Position numbers and translations under genes: made by a program
NCBI RefSeq assembly: GCF_014652915.1
Contig: NZ_BMZS01000010.1
Location: forward strand, 62,001-126,000
Source of the DNA: Thalassobaculum fulvum
GTDB taxonomy: Bacteria > Pseudomonadota > Alphaproteobacteria > Thalassobaculales > Thalassobaculaceae
Length of the DNA stretch: 64,000 nucleotides
Reading direction: 5' to 3'
Notes under the pieces: generated by a model
Seen by the model: only the letters and a program-made list of their open reading frames with translations
Databases searched by the model: none
What the model was told of the DNA's origin: nothing
Shown: positions 53,701 through 62,430 of the stretch, piece after piece
Position numbering within the stretch: position 1 is the stretch's first letter
How the letters are laid out: each line of letters begins with the position of its first letter

Positions 53701-55707
53701 TCACACCGCGATCTTGCCGCCGCCCTTCCTGGTGATCATCACCACCGACGGCCGCGGCGGCAGCTTTGGATCGAAGTCCGGCCAGCGGGTCGCCGGGTCG
53801 TCGTAGGTCGACTCCCGCCCAAACGGCTCCCAGTGCTTGGTGCCGTCGGCCGCCACGTGCTGGACGGCGACGAACAGCGCCTGCATGTCGTCGGCGAAGC
53901 GCGGGCCGCACATCTCGGCGCCGACCGGGCAGCGGAAGAAATGCTTGCCGGTGCCGCGGCCCTCGCCCTCGGTCTCCAGCGCCCAGACGCCGTCGGCGGT
54001 ACCGGACGCCTTCTTCCAGCTGCCGCCCTGGTCGGTCGAGATCCACAGCCGGCCCTCCGGGTCGACCGCGCAGTTGTCGGGGCAGGCGAACCAGCCGTTC
54101 GCGGAGGTCGCCGGGTTCCACACCGCCTTGACCTCGGGGTCGGCGGGATCGCCGGCCTGCACGACCAGATCCCAGCTGCCCTTGGTCGAGGCGTGGTCGC
54201 CGCCGTCCGGCGTGATCTCCAGGACCTGGCCCCAGAGGTTCTGCGCGCGCGGGTTCGGGCCGTCGACCTGGTCGGCCTTGCGCTTCGAGTTGTTGGTCAG
54301 GATCACGTAGACCTTGCCGGTCACCGGGTTGGCCTCGACGTCCTCCGGCCGGTCCATCGGGGTGGCACCCAGCGCGTCGGCGGCCAGCCGGGTGTCGATC
54401 AGCACGTCGGCCTGGCTCCTGAAGCCGTTGGCCGCGGTCAGCGGGCCCTGGCCGTGGACCAGCGGCAGCCACTCGACGCCGCCGTCGGCGTCGAACTTCG
54501 CGACGTACAGGGTGCCCTCGTCGAGCAGGTCCATGTTCGCCGCCCGGTCGGCGGGGTTGTAGCTGCCGTTGGTGACGAACTTGTAGACGTAGTCGAAGCG
54601 CTCGTCGTCGCCGCAGTAGACGACGACCTTGCCGTCCTTGTTGACGATCGTCTCGGCGCCCTCGTGCTTCATGCGGCCGAGCGCGGTGCGCTTCTTCGGG
54701 GTCGAGGCCGGGTCCATGATGTCGACCTCGACCACCCAGCCGAAGCGGAACGGCTCGTTCGGCTCCTTGGCGATGTCGAAGCGGGTGTCGTGCTCACCCC
54801 AGTTGTACCAGCCTCCGGGGATGCCGTAGCGCTTCAGGCTGGTCGCGTGCGGGTGCGCGGCGGCCGCGTCCTTGCCGCCCCAGAAGTAGCCGTTGAAGTT
54901 CTCCTCGGCCATCAGGTAGGTGCCCCAGGGCGTGATGCCGCCGGCGCAGTTGTTGATGGTGCCGAGCACCTGCGTGCCGGTGCCGTCGGCCGAGGTCTTG
55001 AGCCGATCGTCGCCGGCGGCCGGTCCGGTCAGGACCATCGGGGTCTTCGGGGTGATGCGGCGGTTCAGCCTGCCGGCGGTGTCGACCGCCCACTTGCCGT
55101 CCCTGCGGACGATCTCGACCACGGTGCCGCCGTGGGCCGCCATCTCGACCGCGACCAGCGCCGCTGTCATGTCGGCGAAGCCCTTCTTGTCCTGGCGGCC
55201 GATGCCCGGGAACATCAGTTCCTCGTTGGTGTACTCGTGGTTTACGCAGAGCACGGCGCGGTCGTCGGACAGCCGATGGAAGCCGATGAAGTCGTTGTTG
55301 TAGCCGAACTGCCTCAGCTGCGACGCCTCGGTCTGGTTGGCCGGGTCGAAGTCCGGGGAATCGGCGAACAGCGGGTCCCCCCAACGCACCAGGATGTCGG
55401 CGTCGTAGCCCTCGGCCACGTGATGGGTCTCGTCGACCCCGTGGCTGATCTCCTCGAACACGTACCGGCTCTTCGGCGCGGCCTGCGCCTTCGACGGGCC
55501 GAAGATGGCGGCCGGCCCGCCGACCGCGGCCAGGGCGCCGGCGACCAGGGCGCCGCGCAGCAGGTCGCGGCGGCCGAAGCGGCGGGCGACCAGGTCGCCC
55601 ATGGTCGCGGCGCTGCTCGGGTTGCTGCCGACGTCGTCGGCTGCTTCCATGGCAGCCGCGCGATTGTCGAATTCGTCGAGGCGATGCTGCATGTCGAGGC
55701 GTTGCAT
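53701..55707 (-). CDS. phoX: PhoX-family phosphatase, Tat-exported
   Basis: A 668-residue protein of the PhoX (DUF839) family of calcium/iron alkaline phosphatases. A twin-arginine signal lies unusually far in, at about residues 43-75 (RRFGRRDLLRGALVAGAL), after a 40-residue polar lead. Family stretches include VNHEYTNEELMFPG, NNCAGGITPWGTYL and DRPEDVEANPVTGKVYV. It releases phosphate from organic esters in the periplasm. A TGTTGC pair 11 bp apart (55818-55834) recalls Pho-box spacing but matches the consensus poorly. The ATG at 55707 follows AGGGAGAGACTGCC. Confidence 0.9.
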   Translation of the reverse strand: MQRLDMQHRLDEFDNRAAAMEAADDVGSNPSSAATMGDLVARRFGRRDLLRGALVAGALAAVGGPAAIFGPSKAQAAPKSRYVFEEISHGVDETHHVAEGYDADILVRWGDPLFADSPDFDPANQTEASQLRQFGYNNDFIGFHRLSDDRAVLCVNHEYTNEELMFPGIGRQDKKGFADMTAALVAVEMAAHGGTVVEIVRRDGKWAVDTAGRLNRRITPKTPMVLTGPAAGDDRLKTSADGTGTQVLGTINNCAGGITPWGTYLMAEENFNGYFWGGKDAAAAHPHATSLKRYGIPGGWYNWGEHDTRFDIAKEPNEPFRFGWVVEVDIMDPASTPKKRTALGRMKHEGAETIVNKDGKVVVYCGDDERFDYVYKFVTNGSYNPADRAANMDLLDEGTLYVAKFDADGGVEWLPLVHGQGPLTAANGFRSQADVLIDTRLAADALGATPMDRPEDVEANPVTGKVYVILTNNSKRKADQVDGPNPRAQNLWGQVLEITPDGGDHASTKGSWDLVVQAGDPADPEVKAVWNPATSANGWFACPDNCAVDPEGRLWISTDQGGSWKKASGTADGVWALETEGEGRGTGKHFFRCPVGAEMCGPRFADDMQALFVAVQHVAADGTKHWEPFGRESTYDDPATRWPDFDPKLPPRPSVVMITRKGGGKIAV

Positions 55708-55896
55708 GGCAGTCTCTCCCTGATCCTGGCGCCGGAATAGGGTCGCGGGGAAGGTCCCCGGCTTCCGGGCGGCCCGATGCGTTGGGAGCCTGCAATACCG
55801 GGGTATCGTGTCGGTTCTGTTGCTGTCTTGTTGCGCCAGTTTGAAATCGCGCCGGTGCGACCGTCGGTCCTTGAGGCCTGCGCGGAGGGAGGGTGA

Positions 55897-56964
55897 ATGA
55901 AGCTGCTGCTGCTGCCCGGCGACGGTATCGGGCCCGAGATCGCCGATGCCGCCGAGGCCGTTCTGGAGGCCCTCGAGCGGGTGCATCCGATCGGCCTCGA
56001 GGTCGAGCGTGGGCTGATCGGCATGGAGGCGCTGCGCACCGACGGCATCACCGTCAGCGAGGCGACCTTCGGCCGCGCGGTCGCCGCCGACGGGGTGATC
56101 CTGGGACCGGTGTCGACCGCCGACTACCCGGCCCCGGCGCAGGGCGGGCTGAACCCGTCCGCGGAATTCCGCAAGCGCCTGGACCTGTACGCCAACATCC
56201 GGCCGTCACGGACCCGGGCCGGCGTGCCGTCGCTGGCACGCTCGATGGACCTGGTGATCGTTCGCGAGAACACCGAGGGCTTCTACGCCGACCGGACCAT
56301 GCACATGGGGCCGGGCGAGTTCATGCCGACGCCGGACCTGGCGATCGCCATGCGCAAGATCACCCGCCAGGGCTCCGAGCGGATCGGCCGGGCCGCCGCC
56401 GCGCTCGCCGCCGGGCGCCGCGGCAAGCTGGCGATCGTCACCAAGAGCAACGTGCTGAAGGTCTCCGACGGCCTGTTCCGCAACGCCGTCCAGGCCGCCG
56501 CGCGCGACCAGGCCGGGCTCGACATCGAGGAGGTCCTGGTCGACGCCATGGCGTCCCTGCTGGTGCGCGAGCCGGAGCGCTTCGACGTGATCGTCACCTC
56601 CAACATGTTCGGCGACATCCTCTCCAACCTGGCGGCCGAGCTGGCCGGCGGACTCGGGGTGGCCGGGTCGCTGAATGCCGGCGACAGCTGTGCGGTCGCC
56701 CAGGCCTCGCACGGCTCGGCCCCGACCCTGGCGGGTCGCAACGTCGCGAACCCGGCGGCGCTGATCCTGTCGACCGCGATGCTGATCGGCTGGCTGGGCC
56801 GGCGCGACGGCGACGAGGCGGCGATCGACGCTGCGGTCAGGTTGGAAGGGGCGGTCGATGCCGCTCTCGGCACCGAGGCCGGGCGGACCCCCGACCTGGG
56901 CGGTCGGGCGACCACCCGGCAGGCCGCCGAGGCGGTCGTTGCCGCGCTCGGACGGTCGGCGTGA
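55897..56964 (+). CDS. Isocitrate/isopropylmalate dehydrogenase-family protein
   Basis: A 355-residue decarboxylating beta-hydroxyacid dehydrogenase. LLPGDGIGPEI, LYANIRPSRT, VIVRENTEGFYADR and VTSNMFGDILSNLAAEL are the family's substrate and metal motifs. It is nearer to tartrate/D-malate-type or atypical members than to LeuB, and no leu genes are present. It is first in a three-gene unit; the next gene overlaps by 4 bases. Confidence 0.85.
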   Translation: MKLLLLPGDGIGPEIADAAEAVLEALERVHPIGLEVERGLIGMEALRTDGITVSEATFGRAVAADGVILGPVSTADYPAPAQGGLNPSAEFRKRLDLYANIRPSRTRAGVPSLARSMDLVIVRENTEGFYADRTMHMGPGEFMPTPDLAIAMRKITRQGSERIGRAAAALAAGRRGKLAIVTKSNVLKVSDGLFRNAVQAAARDQAGLDIEEVLVDAMASLLVREPERFDVIVTSNMFGDILSNLAAELAGGLGVAGSLNAGDSCAVAQASHGSAPTLAGRNVANPAALILSTAMLIGWLGRRDGDEAAIDAAVRLEGAVDAALGTEAGRTPDLGGRATTRQAAEAVVAALGRSA

Positions 56965-57710
56965 GCGGCCCGGTCGAGATCCGGGTCGGCGAGGGCGTCT
57001 TCGAGATCGTCCTGTCGCGGCCGGAGCGCGGCAATGCGCTCGGCCCGGATCTGGTCGAGGCCACGCTGGACGCGCTCGACCGGGCGGCCGAGGGCGGGGC
57101 CCGGCTGGCGGTTCTGCGAGGTGCCGGCAAGCATTTCTGCACCGGCTTCGACCTCTCCGACCTCGAGCAGCTGTCCGACGGCGATCTGCTGCTGAGGGTG
57201 GTGCGGATCGAGACCCTGCTGCAGGCGGTCCACCACATGCCGATCCCGACCCTGGCGATCGCGCATGGCGCCACCACCGGTGCCGGGGCCGACCTGCTGG
57301 CGGCCTGCCAGCACCGTTGGGCGCTGCCGGGAACCCGGTTCGCGTTCCCGGGGGCGGGGTTCGGCCTCGCTCTCGGCACCCGGCGCCTCTGCCTCCGCGT
57401 GGGCCCGGACGCGGCCCGCGACCTGGTGGGCTCCGGGCGACGGATCGACGTCGACGAGGCGGCGCGGCTCGGGCTGGTCACGCGCATCGTGGACGCCGAT
57501 GCGGTCGACGCGGGCATCCGCGAGGCCGGGGCCGCCCTGAAGATCGACCGGGAGACGACGGCCCGGATCAATGCGCTGACCGTTCCCGACACCCGGGAGT
57601 CGGACATGGTTAACCTGGTCGCGTCGGCCGCGCGACCGGGACTGAAGGGGCGAATCGCCGCCTACGTGGCGGCGCTGCAGGCCCGCAAGGCCGAAGGAGG
57701 ACGAGCATGA
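56961..57710 (+). CDS. Crotonase-fold protein lacking hydratase glutamates
   Basis: A 249-residue enoyl-CoA hydratase/isomerase-family protein. The GTG at 56961 overlaps the previous stop (GTGA). The oxyanion loops are kept (GKHFCTGFDL and HGATTGAGADL), but the two catalytic glutamates of hydratases seem to be replaced: ADLLAACQ has Asp for the first, and FAFPGAGFGLALG has Gly for the second. It is therefore unlikely to be a normal hydratase and may be an isomerase, decarboxylase or hydrolase of the superfamily. Confidence 0.78.
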   Translation: MSGPVEIRVGEGVFEIVLSRPERGNALGPDLVEATLDALDRAAEGGARLAVLRGAGKHFCTGFDLSDLEQLSDGDLLLRVVRIETLLQAVHHMPIPTLAIAHGATTGAGADLLAACQHRWALPGTRFAFPGAGFGLALGTRRLCLRVGPDAARDLVGSGRRIDVDEAARLGLVTRIVDADAVDAGIREAGAALKIDRETTARINALTVPDTRESDMVNLVASAARPGLKGRIAAYVAALQARKAEGGRA

Positions 57711-58540
57711 GAACCGTGATGCTGCCGGACGGCGAGGCCGTGCCGGCGCTCGGCCTGGGAACCTGGCACATGGGCGAACGCGGGGCCGACCGGCGCAGCG
57801 AGGCGGACGCCCTGCGCTGCGGGATCGATCTCGGCATGACCCTGATTGACACTGCCGAGATGTATGCCAGCGGCGGGTCCGAGGAGGTGGTGGCCGATGC
57901 CATCAGGGGCCGCCGGGACGCGGTGTTCCTGGTCAGCAAGGTGCTGCCGTTCAACGCCAGCCGGAACGGCACGGTGGAGGCCTGCGAGGCCAGCCTGTCG
58001 CGGCTGGAGGTCGAGACCATCGACCTGTACCTGCTGCACTGGCCGGGCTCCTACCCGCTCGAGGACACGCTCGCCGGGTTCGACGAGCTCAAGCGCGCCG
58101 GCAAGATCCGATACTGGGGCGTCAGCAACTTCGACACCGGGGAAATGCAGGAACTGACGGCGCTGGACGGCGGCGGCGCCTGCGCGACGAACCAGGTGCT
58201 CTACAACCTCGACCGTCGCGGCGTGGAGTACGACCTGCTTCCGTGGTGCGCCGCCCGGTCGATCCCGGTCATGGCCTACTCGCCGCTCGAGCAGGGCCGG
58301 ATCGCCGGCAACCGCGCGCTCGCCGAGGTCGCGGCGCGTCACGGGGTGACCGAGACCCAGGCGGCGCTGGCCTGGGTGCTCGACCGCGACGGGGTGATCG
58401 CGATCCCGAAGGCGTCCCGGCTCGACCACGTCCGGCAGAACCGGGCGGCCCTCGACATCCGGCTGACGGCGGAAGATCGCAGAACCCTCGATACGGCATT
58501 CCCGCCGCCGACCTCGAAGCGCCCGCTGGAGATTCTCTGA
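57707..58540 (+). CDS. Aldo/keto reductase
   Basis: A 277-residue AKR-fold oxidoreductase. The catalytic Asp and Tyr lie in LIDTAEMYASGGSEE, the Lys in LVSKVLP, and His in LLHWPGSYPLE. The C-terminal cofactor region IAIPKASRLDHVRQN suggests NADPH. The ATG overlaps the previous TGA (ATGA), so it belongs to the three-gene operon and probably reduces a carbonyl made in the same pathway. Confidence 0.88.
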   Translation: MRTVMLPDGEAVPALGLGTWHMGERGADRRSEADALRCGIDLGMTLIDTAEMYASGGSEEVVADAIRGRRDAVFLVSKVLPFNASRNGTVEACEASLSRLEVETIDLYLLHWPGSYPLEDTLAGFDELKRAGKIRYWGVSNFDTGEMQELTALDGGGACATNQVLYNLDRRGVEYDLLPWCAARSIPVMAYSPLEQGRIAGNRALAEVAARHGVTETQAALAWVLDRDGVIAIPKASRLDHVRQNRAALDIRLTAEDRRTLDTAFPPPTSKRPLEIL

Positions 58541-58617
58541 CGGCGCGCCGCGGGGTGCGGGATTGACGGCGGAACCGGAGCGATTCAAAACGGGTCCGGG
58601 GAGACTGGAGAACAGCC

Positions 58618-59106
58618 ATGCGACCTGCGCGCTTGTTCGCCGCCTTGGCCGTGTCGGCCGCCACTGCCCTGTCTGCGGGAACGCCGGCAGTCGCCGAGGT
58701 GAAGGGCCGACCACTCGTCGTCTCCGGCGACACGTTGCGCTTCGGCCGGGAAGAGGTCCGGCTGCACGGTGTCGACGCACCGGAACAGGATCAGTACTGC
58801 GAGAACGAGTACGGGCGAACCTTCGAGTGCGGGATCCAGGCCCTCGACGCCCTGACCGAGCTGATAGGCCGGCGCACGGTGACCTGCGTCGGCGACCGGC
58901 GGAGCGAGGAGGGCCATCTTCTTTCGGTCTGCTACGCGGGCGACACCAACCTCAACGCCCGAATGGTCCGGACCGGCTGGGCGGTCGCGCGCCCGGCCGA
59001 GCAGCCGGATTTCGCCAGCCTGGAGAAGCTCGCCCGCAATGACCGGGCCGGCATCTGGGCGCTGAAGTTCGTCGATCCGGCCGAGTGGCGGAAGCAGAAC
59101 CCCTGA
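58618..59106 (+). CDS. Exported thermonuclease (SNase)-family protein
   Basis: A 162-residue protein with a Sec signal peptide (about 1-26, cut near AVAEV). The SNase OB-fold pattern is visible: VSGDTLRF, EVRLHGVDAPEQDQ (active-site Arg and Glu) and LNARMVRTGWAVA. The third catalytic residue, the Arg of the usual YGR motif, appears to be His (EEGHLLSVCY), so nuclease activity is doubtful. It has four cysteines in the mature part, likely in disulfides. Lone gene. Confidence 0.82.
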   Translation: MRPARLFAALAVSAATALSAGTPAVAEVKGRPLVVSGDTLRFGREEVRLHGVDAPEQDQYCENEYGRTFECGIQALDALTELIGRRTVTCVGDRRSEEGHLLSVCYAGDTNLNARMVRTGWAVARPAEQPDFASLEKLARNDRAGIWALKFVDPAEWRKQNP

Positions 59107-59128
59107 CCGGGGCCAGCCATTCGACGTC

Positions 59129-59680
59129 TCAGGGCTTGTAGAAGAACGACCGCACCTTGGCGCGGACCGCCGGATCGTCCGGGTCCGCCGACAGCGCGTC
59201 CACGTAGTTCCTGGCGGCCCGGTCCAGGATCCGCAGGCTCTCCCACGCGAGGCCGCGCGCCAGGTGAAGCTGGGCCGGGCGCGGGAACGCGAGCGCCTCG
59301 GCCGCGTCGAAGTCGAGGATCGCCTCGGAATAGCGTTCGAGCTGCAGGCGGGCGGCGCCGCGGTTGAACAGCGCCAGCGCCCGCATGGGATCGGACAGCT
59401 CCGTCGTCTCGACGACCGCCTCGAGCAGGCGGTCCGCAGTCTCGAATTCGCCGCGCCCGTAGTGGTCGACCGCCCGGTCGATGCGCCACTCGGCGACCTC
59501 GACCGGTGTCAGCGCCCGGTCTATTTCGCCGCGGTCGACTTCGCCCCGCTTGGCGTCGCCCCGCTTGGCGTCGCCCCGCTTGGCGTCGCCCTGGTCGGCC
59601 GGGGCGGGCTGCGCGGCGAGTGCCGGCGGCGTGCCGTTCCACAGTATCGCCGCGAGGGCCGGAACCACCATCCACCGCAT
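59129..59680 (-). CDS. Exported TPR-like protein of unknown function
   Basis: A 183-residue protein with a signal peptide (about 1-22) and a short charged tandem repeat (GDAKR three times). Residues about 65-175 form two or three TPR-like helical hairpins (ALALFNRGAARLQLERYSEA, then LARGLAWESL). It probably binds a partner in the periplasm. The ATG at 59680 follows GGAGCGA. The TTR-like count of repeats in the N-terminal linker is made by a 15-bp DNA repeat. Confidence 0.72.
   Translation of the reverse strand: MRWMVVPALAAILWNGTPPALAAQPAPADQGDAKRGDAKRGDAKRGEVDRGEIDRALTPVEVAEWRIDRAVDHYGRGEFETADRLLEAVVETTELSDPMRALALFNRGAARLQLERYSEAILDFDAAEALAFPRPAQLHLARGLAWESLRILDRAARNYVDALSADPDDPAVRAKVRSFFYKP
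59541..59585 (-). repeat. Three exact 15-bp tandem repeats
   Basis: TCGCCCCGCTTGGCG occurs three times without a gap, in frame within the TPR-like gene, giving GDAKR units. A fourth, diverged unit may follow on each side. Such perfect copies suggest a variable-number repeat. Confidence 0.85.
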
Positions 59681-59740
59681 TCGCTCCTCCGGTGTCGACG
59701 TCGTTGCCCGGGCCGGCGTGCCATCCGAAAGTCACGATAC

Positions 59741-59784
59741 GCGCACCCTGTGCGCTTTTCCAGTCGCTATGCGCACACCGTGCG
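59741..59784. promoter_or_regulatory. Two palindromic boxes 30 bp apart
   Basis: GCGCACCCTGTGCGC (59741-59755) and CGCACACCGTGCG (59772-59784) are related GC-rich palindromes, start to start about 30 bp, in the 142-bp gap before the TPR-like gene. Three helical turns of spacing would suit two dimers of one regulator on the same DNA face. Confidence 0.4.
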
Positions 59785-59822
59785 TCTTCGGACGATGTCG
59801 GAAGATCAGAGGGAACGGCGGA

Positions 59823-60245
59823 TCAGCTGCACTTGAACGGGAACCATTGCAGCGAGAAGTCGGCGGCGTCGCGACGGTCCTCGAACCAGAACACCGGATT
59901 GCCCGACTCCGGTCGCTCGACCCGCCAGGCACCCCGACACCGGGTCTCGCACCATTTGCGTCGCCCGCCGAGCGTCCGGTCGAACGAGGCGCGTTCCGGC
60001 GGAAACCCGGAACCGCGCGACTCCCAGCCTTCGGGGAAGCGGACCGGGTGCCAGGTCGCCTCCACTTCGGCCAGTTCCGCGCGGGCGTCGAGGACCCGGC
60101 CGGATGCCGGGTCGACCGCGACCAGGCTGCGACGGGCCGGCGCCAGCGCGTCGGTCAGGGCGCTGAGCGCCATCTGCCGCCGGGTTACGCGAACCGCCAG
60201 CAACACCAGAGCGCTCAGGACCAGGAACACCGCGATCGCAGCCAT
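59823..60245 (-). CDS. Single-pass membrane protein of unknown function
   Basis: A 140-residue protein with one N-terminal membrane helix (about 3-19, AIAVFLVLSALVLLAV) and a hydrophilic remainder. Aromatic and Cys residues cluster near the C-terminus (RKWCETRCRGAW, FSLQWFPFKCS), which could make disulfides if it faces the periplasm. I do not recognise the family. ATG at 60245 places the helix right at the start. It is divergent from the gene at 60450. Confidence 0.6.
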   Translation of the reverse strand: MAAIAVFLVLSALVLLAVRVTRRQMALSALTDALAPARRSLVAVDPASGRVLDARAELAEVEATWHPVRFPEGWESRGSGFPPERASFDRTLGGRRKWCETRCRGAWRVERPESGNPVFWFEDRRDAADFSLQWFPFKCS

Positions 60246-60449
60246 GGGGCGGAGCCTACTCCCGGCCCGGGCGGCGGACAACGACGCGAGCGGGCGACCG
60301 CAAACTTTTGATTCGATTCATCCTGTCCCGATTGTGGCGTGCAATCGAAATTGATTCCACCTATAGGCTTGAACGAATCGGCCGAATCAACGATCTTACT
60401 TAGTGATCGGTATCGATTGCGGCGTATGCCCCAGGCTTGTGGAACGGCG

Positions 60450-60764
60450 ATGTTCGACGCGAAGCTTGAGAAGAAGGCTCTGGAAATCCTCGCCGACGCG
60501 GTCGACCGCACGGTCGGGACCGGCTTCGTGCACGCCGCCGTGCTGAAGGCCGCCCAGACGCTGGCGGCGCACGACTACCGGCAGGCGGACAAGGCGTTCC
60601 GCATGCTCAACCCTCGCGAGACCCGGAAGGTCCGTTCGACGGCGATGGAGAGTGCCGAGCTTTTCCACAAGTTCGGCGACTACGATGACGCGTTGACCGA
60701 CATGGCGCCGGATCCGCGGCTGCGCGACATCCGGGCCCGCTCCACCAAGCTCGGCACCGCCTGA
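60450..60764 (+). CDS. Small soluble protein of unknown function
   Basis: A 104-residue, mostly helical, charged protein beginning MFDAKLEKKALEILADAVDR. An ATG at 60426 in frame would add eight residues. No signal peptide or known domain is visible. The region before it (60246-60449) is AT-richer with several GATTCGATT-like stretches and should contain the divergent promoter. Confidence 0.55.
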   Translation: MFDAKLEKKALEILADAVDRTVGTGFVHAAVLKAAQTLAAHDYRQADKAFRMLNPRETRKVRSTAMESAELFHKFGDYDDALTDMAPDPRLRDIRARSTKLGTA

Positions 60765-60884
60765 GGGTCCGCTCCTCCGTCACGATCCGGTCTCGATGCA
60801 CTCGCGACAGCGTGATGCGTCGGTGCGCCCGGGTGACCTGATCGTGAGTTCATCGGAGCCCACGGTTGCGGCACTGTCGCCGGG

Positions 60885-61853
60885 ATGTCGATCCTGCGTC
60901 TCCTCGTTGTCGCCGTTGCACTCGCTGCTGTGCCGGCATCCGCCGATCCGGTCCACAGGTGGATCGAGGCGTGGCCGCGTACTGACTTCGCCCGGTCGGC
61001 CGTCCCGCTGGCGGAGATCCGCTCCGGCGGTCCCGAGCGCGACGGCATCCCGTCGATCGATGCGCCGCGTTTCGTCGCGGTGACGGATGCCGACGTGCCG
61101 GACGTCGAGCCGGTGGTGTCGGTCGTCGTCGCCGGCGACGCCCGGGCCTATCCGTTGCGGATCCTGATCTGGCACCAGATCGTGAACGACGTCGTCGGCG
61201 GCCTGCCGGTGGCGGTGACCTACTGTCCTCTGTGCAACGCCGCCATCGTGTTCGATCGTCGGGTGGACGGCCGGACCGTCTCGTTCGGCTCGACCGGCCT
61301 GGTCCGGCACTCCGACCTCGTCATGTACGACCGGCAGACCGAGAGCTGGTGGCAGCAATACGAGGGCCAGGGCATCGTCGGCGCGATGGCCGGCGTGCGG
61401 CTGCTGGCGGTGCCGGCGCGGCTGGAGGCGATGGGGCGGTTCGAGGAGCGGTTCCCGCAGGGTCGGGTCCTGGTCCCGCCCGACGAGACCTCTCGCCCGT
61501 ACGGCCGCAACCCGTACACCGGGTACGACAGCATGCCGACCCCCTACAACTACGACGGTCCGCTGCCGGAGGGCATCGCCCCCTTGGCGCGGGTGGTGTC
61601 GGTCGGCGCCCGGGCCTGGAGCCTGGCCCTGATTCGGGCGCGCGGGACCGTCGAGGTCGACGACCTGCTGATCGAGTGGACACCGGGGCAGAGTTCGGCC
61701 CTGGACGCCAAGCACATCGCCGACGGGCGCGACGTGGGCAACGTGGTGGTCCGGCGGCGCCAGGGCGGCGGCTTCGTCGACGTCGCGTACACCGTCGGGT
61801 TCGCCTTCGTCTTCAAGGCATTTCATCCGGACGCCGCGATCGTCGTCGACTGA
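60885..61853 (+). CDS. DUF3179 domain protein, exported
   Basis: A 322-residue protein with a signal peptide (about 1-20, cut near PASADP). Residues about 75-250 match DUF3179: LIWHQIVNDVVGG, VTYCPLCNAAIVFDR, FGSTGLVRHSDLVMYDRQT and WWQQYEGQGIVG. The conserved CxxC suggests metal or disulfide chemistry, but the family's function is unknown. The ATG at 60885 lies close behind the TGTCGCCGGG sequence without a strong ribosome site. Confidence 0.87.
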   Translation: MSILRLLVVAVALAAVPASADPVHRWIEAWPRTDFARSAVPLAEIRSGGPERDGIPSIDAPRFVAVTDADVPDVEPVVSVVVAGDARAYPLRILIWHQIVNDVVGGLPVAVTYCPLCNAAIVFDRRVDGRTVSFGSTGLVRHSDLVMYDRQTESWWQQYEGQGIVGAMAGVRLLAVPARLEAMGRFEERFPQGRVLVPPDETSRPYGRNPYTGYDSMPTPYNYDGPLPEGIAPLARVVSVGARAWSLALIRARGTVEVDDLLIEWTPGQSSALDAKHIADGRDVGNVVVRRRQGGGFVDVAYTVGFAFVFKAFHPDAAIVVD

Positions 61854-61953
61854 GGGCCCGGCGCCGCACGCTTCGCGGCATTTTCCCGAAATTGTTTCTT
61901 GTGCGCGGGTGGTCCCGGCTCCTAGAGTCGCCGGACCCGCAAAGGAACAGGCC

Positions 61954-62319
61954 ATGGTGACGGTACCCGAAGCCAACCGGACCCTTTGGGAGGCGCTGGA
62001 CTCCGTCTACGAGGCGCAGCGCGACGCTGCGCAGCAGGCGCGTCAGGCCCTCGCGAAGCTGGCCGGCATCCATCCCGAGATCGCCCAGGACCCGTTGGCC
62101 CGGGACGCGCTGCGGGCGGCCGTCGCGCGTCAGGACGGCATCGTGCGCTATGCCGAAAGCCAACTCGCGCTCGCCGAGACCATGAAGGCCTACTGGGACC
62201 AGCGGGCCGCGATCGCGGACGGTGAGCCGGAGCCGGTGCCGCTGGTGCGGCGGGCCGGTAGCTATCTGCCGGGCCATGCGGCGACGCGACCGGCCGCGCC
62301 GGTGACGGTCGCCGAATAG
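61954..62319 (+). CDS. Small helical protein of unknown function
   Basis: A 121-residue cytoplasmic protein, mostly alpha-helical (Ala/Gln/Arg-rich, likely coiled coil at about 15-95) with a Pro-rich tail. The ATG at 61954 follows AAAGGAACAGGCC. No known family comes to mind. It sits alone before the FAD oxidoreductase gene. Confidence 0.6.
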   Translation: MVTVPEANRTLWEALDSVYEAQRDAAQQARQALAKLAGIHPEIAQDPLARDALRAAVARQDGIVRYAESQLALAETMKAYWDQRAAIADGEPEPVPLVRRAGSYLPGHAATRPAAPVTVAE

Positions 62320-62430
62320 GGCCCGGCCCCCGGCCTGGCGGTCCCGGTCGAGGGGCTTCGGCTTTTGGCTGACGGACCGCCGCGCCGCGCTCTACACTCC
62401 GCCGTCCGCAACCCCCGGCCGAGCCACTCC

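Noticed and set aside
55818-55834. Pho box before phoX
   Set aside because: Only a TGTTGC pair with 11-bp period is seen, on the opposite strand and with a poor match to the CTGTCAT consensus.
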